From the NCBI GenBank assembly GCA_036823295.1, contig DAISGD010000039.1, positions 1 through 32,418 of the forward strand: a stretch of DNA of 32,418 bases, read 5' to 3'. The notes below the pieces were generated by a model, which saw nothing but the letters and a program-made list of their open reading frames with translations, ran no database searches and was not told the origin of the DNA. The stretch is from UBA4742 sp002403895. Its GTDB lineage: Bacteria > Actinomycetota > Acidimicrobiia > Acidimicrobiales > Acidimicrobilacustridaceae. Positions 31,692-32,418 of the stretch are shown one piece after another. Every line of letters begins with the position of its first letter. Positions within the stretch are counted from its first letter, which is position 1. The position numbers were made by a program, and so were the translations under genes.

Positions 31692-31928
31692 GGCAGCCCA
31701 GCAAACAGCTCGCGGGCGCTCCTGGACCGTGTCGAGAGCGGGGAGACCGTGGTCATCACCGTCGATGGTCGCCCCGTGGCCCGACTCGAGCCAGTCGGCC
31801 GTCGACCCCGCTGGCTGTCTCGAGACGAGTTCATCGGCGACGTCTTGCAGCACCAGGCCGACCCTGGCTTATCTCGTGACCTCGCTGCGCTCAGCGATGA
31901 AACGACCGACGACCTCTCGTTCCGATGA
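31692..31928 (+). pseudogene. Phd/YefM-type antitoxin without a recognisable start
   Basis: The reading frame encodes SRALLDRVESGETVVITVDG followed by RPVARLEPVGRRPRWLSRDE, a typical antitoxin of the VapB/Phd class. It ends with a TGA that overlaps the toxin ATG (ATGA), the normal coupling. The first 10-15 residues of the usual MxxRELRNxxS N terminus are missing: the frame merges into antitoxin homology right after the NuoF stop, with no ATG, GTG or TTG nearby. The gene is probably truncated at its 5' end. Confidence 0.65.
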
Positions 31929-32223
31929 CGCGAGGTCTCGCGGACACCTCGCTGTTCGTAGCCCGAGAGACCGGTCGAATTCTCGACGTCGCTGCCGTTC
32001 CCGACGAGCTCGCCGTGTCGGCCATCACAATCGGTGAACTCAGAGCCGGGGTGCTCGTCGCTCTCGACACCGAGGCCCGGGCACGCCGCTTGGCGACGCT
32101 CACCCACGCGCTCGCCATGCAGCCGGTGCCGGTCGACGACGATGTTGCGGCATCGTGGCCACGCTTCGGGTCCTGCTGCGTGACCGTGGCCAACGCATGC
32201 CGGTGAACGACTCTTGGATCGCG
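31925..32223 (+). pseudogene. VapC-like PIN-domain toxin, frameshifted and truncated
   Basis: It starts MTRGLADTSLFVARETGR with the first PIN aspartate, then VSAITIGELRAGVLVALD with the conserved Glu. At about 32158 a single base appears deleted: the original frame ends in FGSCCVTVANACR, whereas the -1 continuation reads ATLRVLLRDRGQRMPVNDSW followed by IA, the standard VapC C-terminal region with its Asp. Similarity then stops at 32223, where an integrase fragment begins on the other strand. The toxin should be inactive. Confidence 0.75.
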
Positions 32224-32350
32224 GATCCTCTGGACGGAGCGATCTCCGAGCGCCGGCAGAATGCGCTTCGTCAACAGGTTCTTGTAGCGACGCAGGGTCG
32301 TCGGGCTGAGGTCGTTCCGTGGGATTCGCTCGGGCCGTTCGGCGGTGAAT
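32222..32350 (-). pseudogene. Tyrosine integrase fragment (SAM-like core-binding domain)
   Basis: The minus strand reads PRNDLSPTTLRRYKNLLTKR followed by ILPALGDRSVQRI. This is the core-binding domain of phage-type integrases, with the LGDRxxxxI motif. The catalytic domain is absent because the similarity ends at the VapC junction. The fragment begins about 20 bp downstream of tRNA-Lys, the usual location for an integrated element. Confidence 0.65.
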
Positions 32351-32372
32351 CGCCCCGATCCCTTGTCTTGCT

Positions 32373-32418
32373 TGGTAGGCCGCCCGGGGCTCGAACCCGG
32401 CACCTTGGGATTAAAAGT
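32373..32418 (-). tRNA. tRNA-Lys (anticodon TTT), 3' part, cut by window end
   Basis: The minus strand shows an anticodon loop CTTTTAA (anticodon TTT), a complete T arm CCGGG-TTCGAGC-CCCGG, the acceptor 3' strand GCGGCCT, discriminator A and an encoded CCA (32373-32375). The 5' half lies beyond the window. Confidence 0.88.

Overview
The window is a high-GC, gene-dense stretch of an actinobacterial chromosome. A WhiB regulator, a paired ArsA/Get3-like ATPase locus of the mycobacterial Rv3679-Rv3680 type, a CtpE-like P-type ATPase and many GTG starts fit Actinobacteria. The overall mix suggests Acidimicrobiia; that class assignment is inference. The sequence is a scaffold with three 100-N gaps (7382-7481, 20685-20784, 27009-27108). 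In at least two of them, coding frames on the two sides show that the N run is a placeholder and not the true length.

Layout. 1-80: tRNA-Pro(CGG). 191-1154: divergent receiver-only protein and STAS antagonist. 1175-5072: two overlapping ArsA-like ATPases, an NfeD-family membrane protein and a WhiB regulator. 5073-5273: intergenic region packed with hairpins. 5274-8587: selA-selB, the selenocysteine insertion machinery, with selA carrying in-frame 78-bp repeats. 8662-12581: FxsA, NUDIX hydrolase, metallo-beta-lactamase-fold hydrolase and aldehyde dehydrogenase. 12586-17078: a second MBL hydrolase, GNAT, oligoribonuclease, dUTPase, a degenerate anti-sigma-like protein and an ATP-dependent DNA ligase. 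17324-20885: SDR dehydrogenase, CtpE-like ATPase and a universal stress protein interrupted by a gap. 20970-22882: small secreted protein, DsbB-like and thioredoxin-like proteins. 23066-26540: citrate synthase, divergent HTH-citrate synthase fusion and PhyH-family dioxygenase. 26865-29614: large secreted SpaA-like repeat protein. 29827-32418: a decayed accessory region with HEPN and nucleotidyltransferase-regulator relics, an orphan NuoF-like subunit, a broken VapBC pair, an integrase fragment and a partial tRNA-Lys.

Working units. selA and selB overlap by 4 bp and supply Sec-tRNA charging and delivery. dsbB-like and thioredoxin-like genes overlap by 4 bp and probably form an envelope thiol-redox pair. 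The stress protein and P-type ATPase also overlap by 4 bp. The most notable locus is the citrate synthase pair: one enzyme is fused to an excisionase-type DNA-binding domain, and the 57-bp intergenic region holds a 26-bp near-palindrome over the -10 elements of both divergent promoters. This looks like an enzyme that senses metabolism and regulates its own locus.

The right end, abutting tRNA-Lys, looks like the scar of an integrated element: toxin-antitoxin genes are truncated, frameshifted or inverted, and an integrase fragment lies just downstream of the tRNA.
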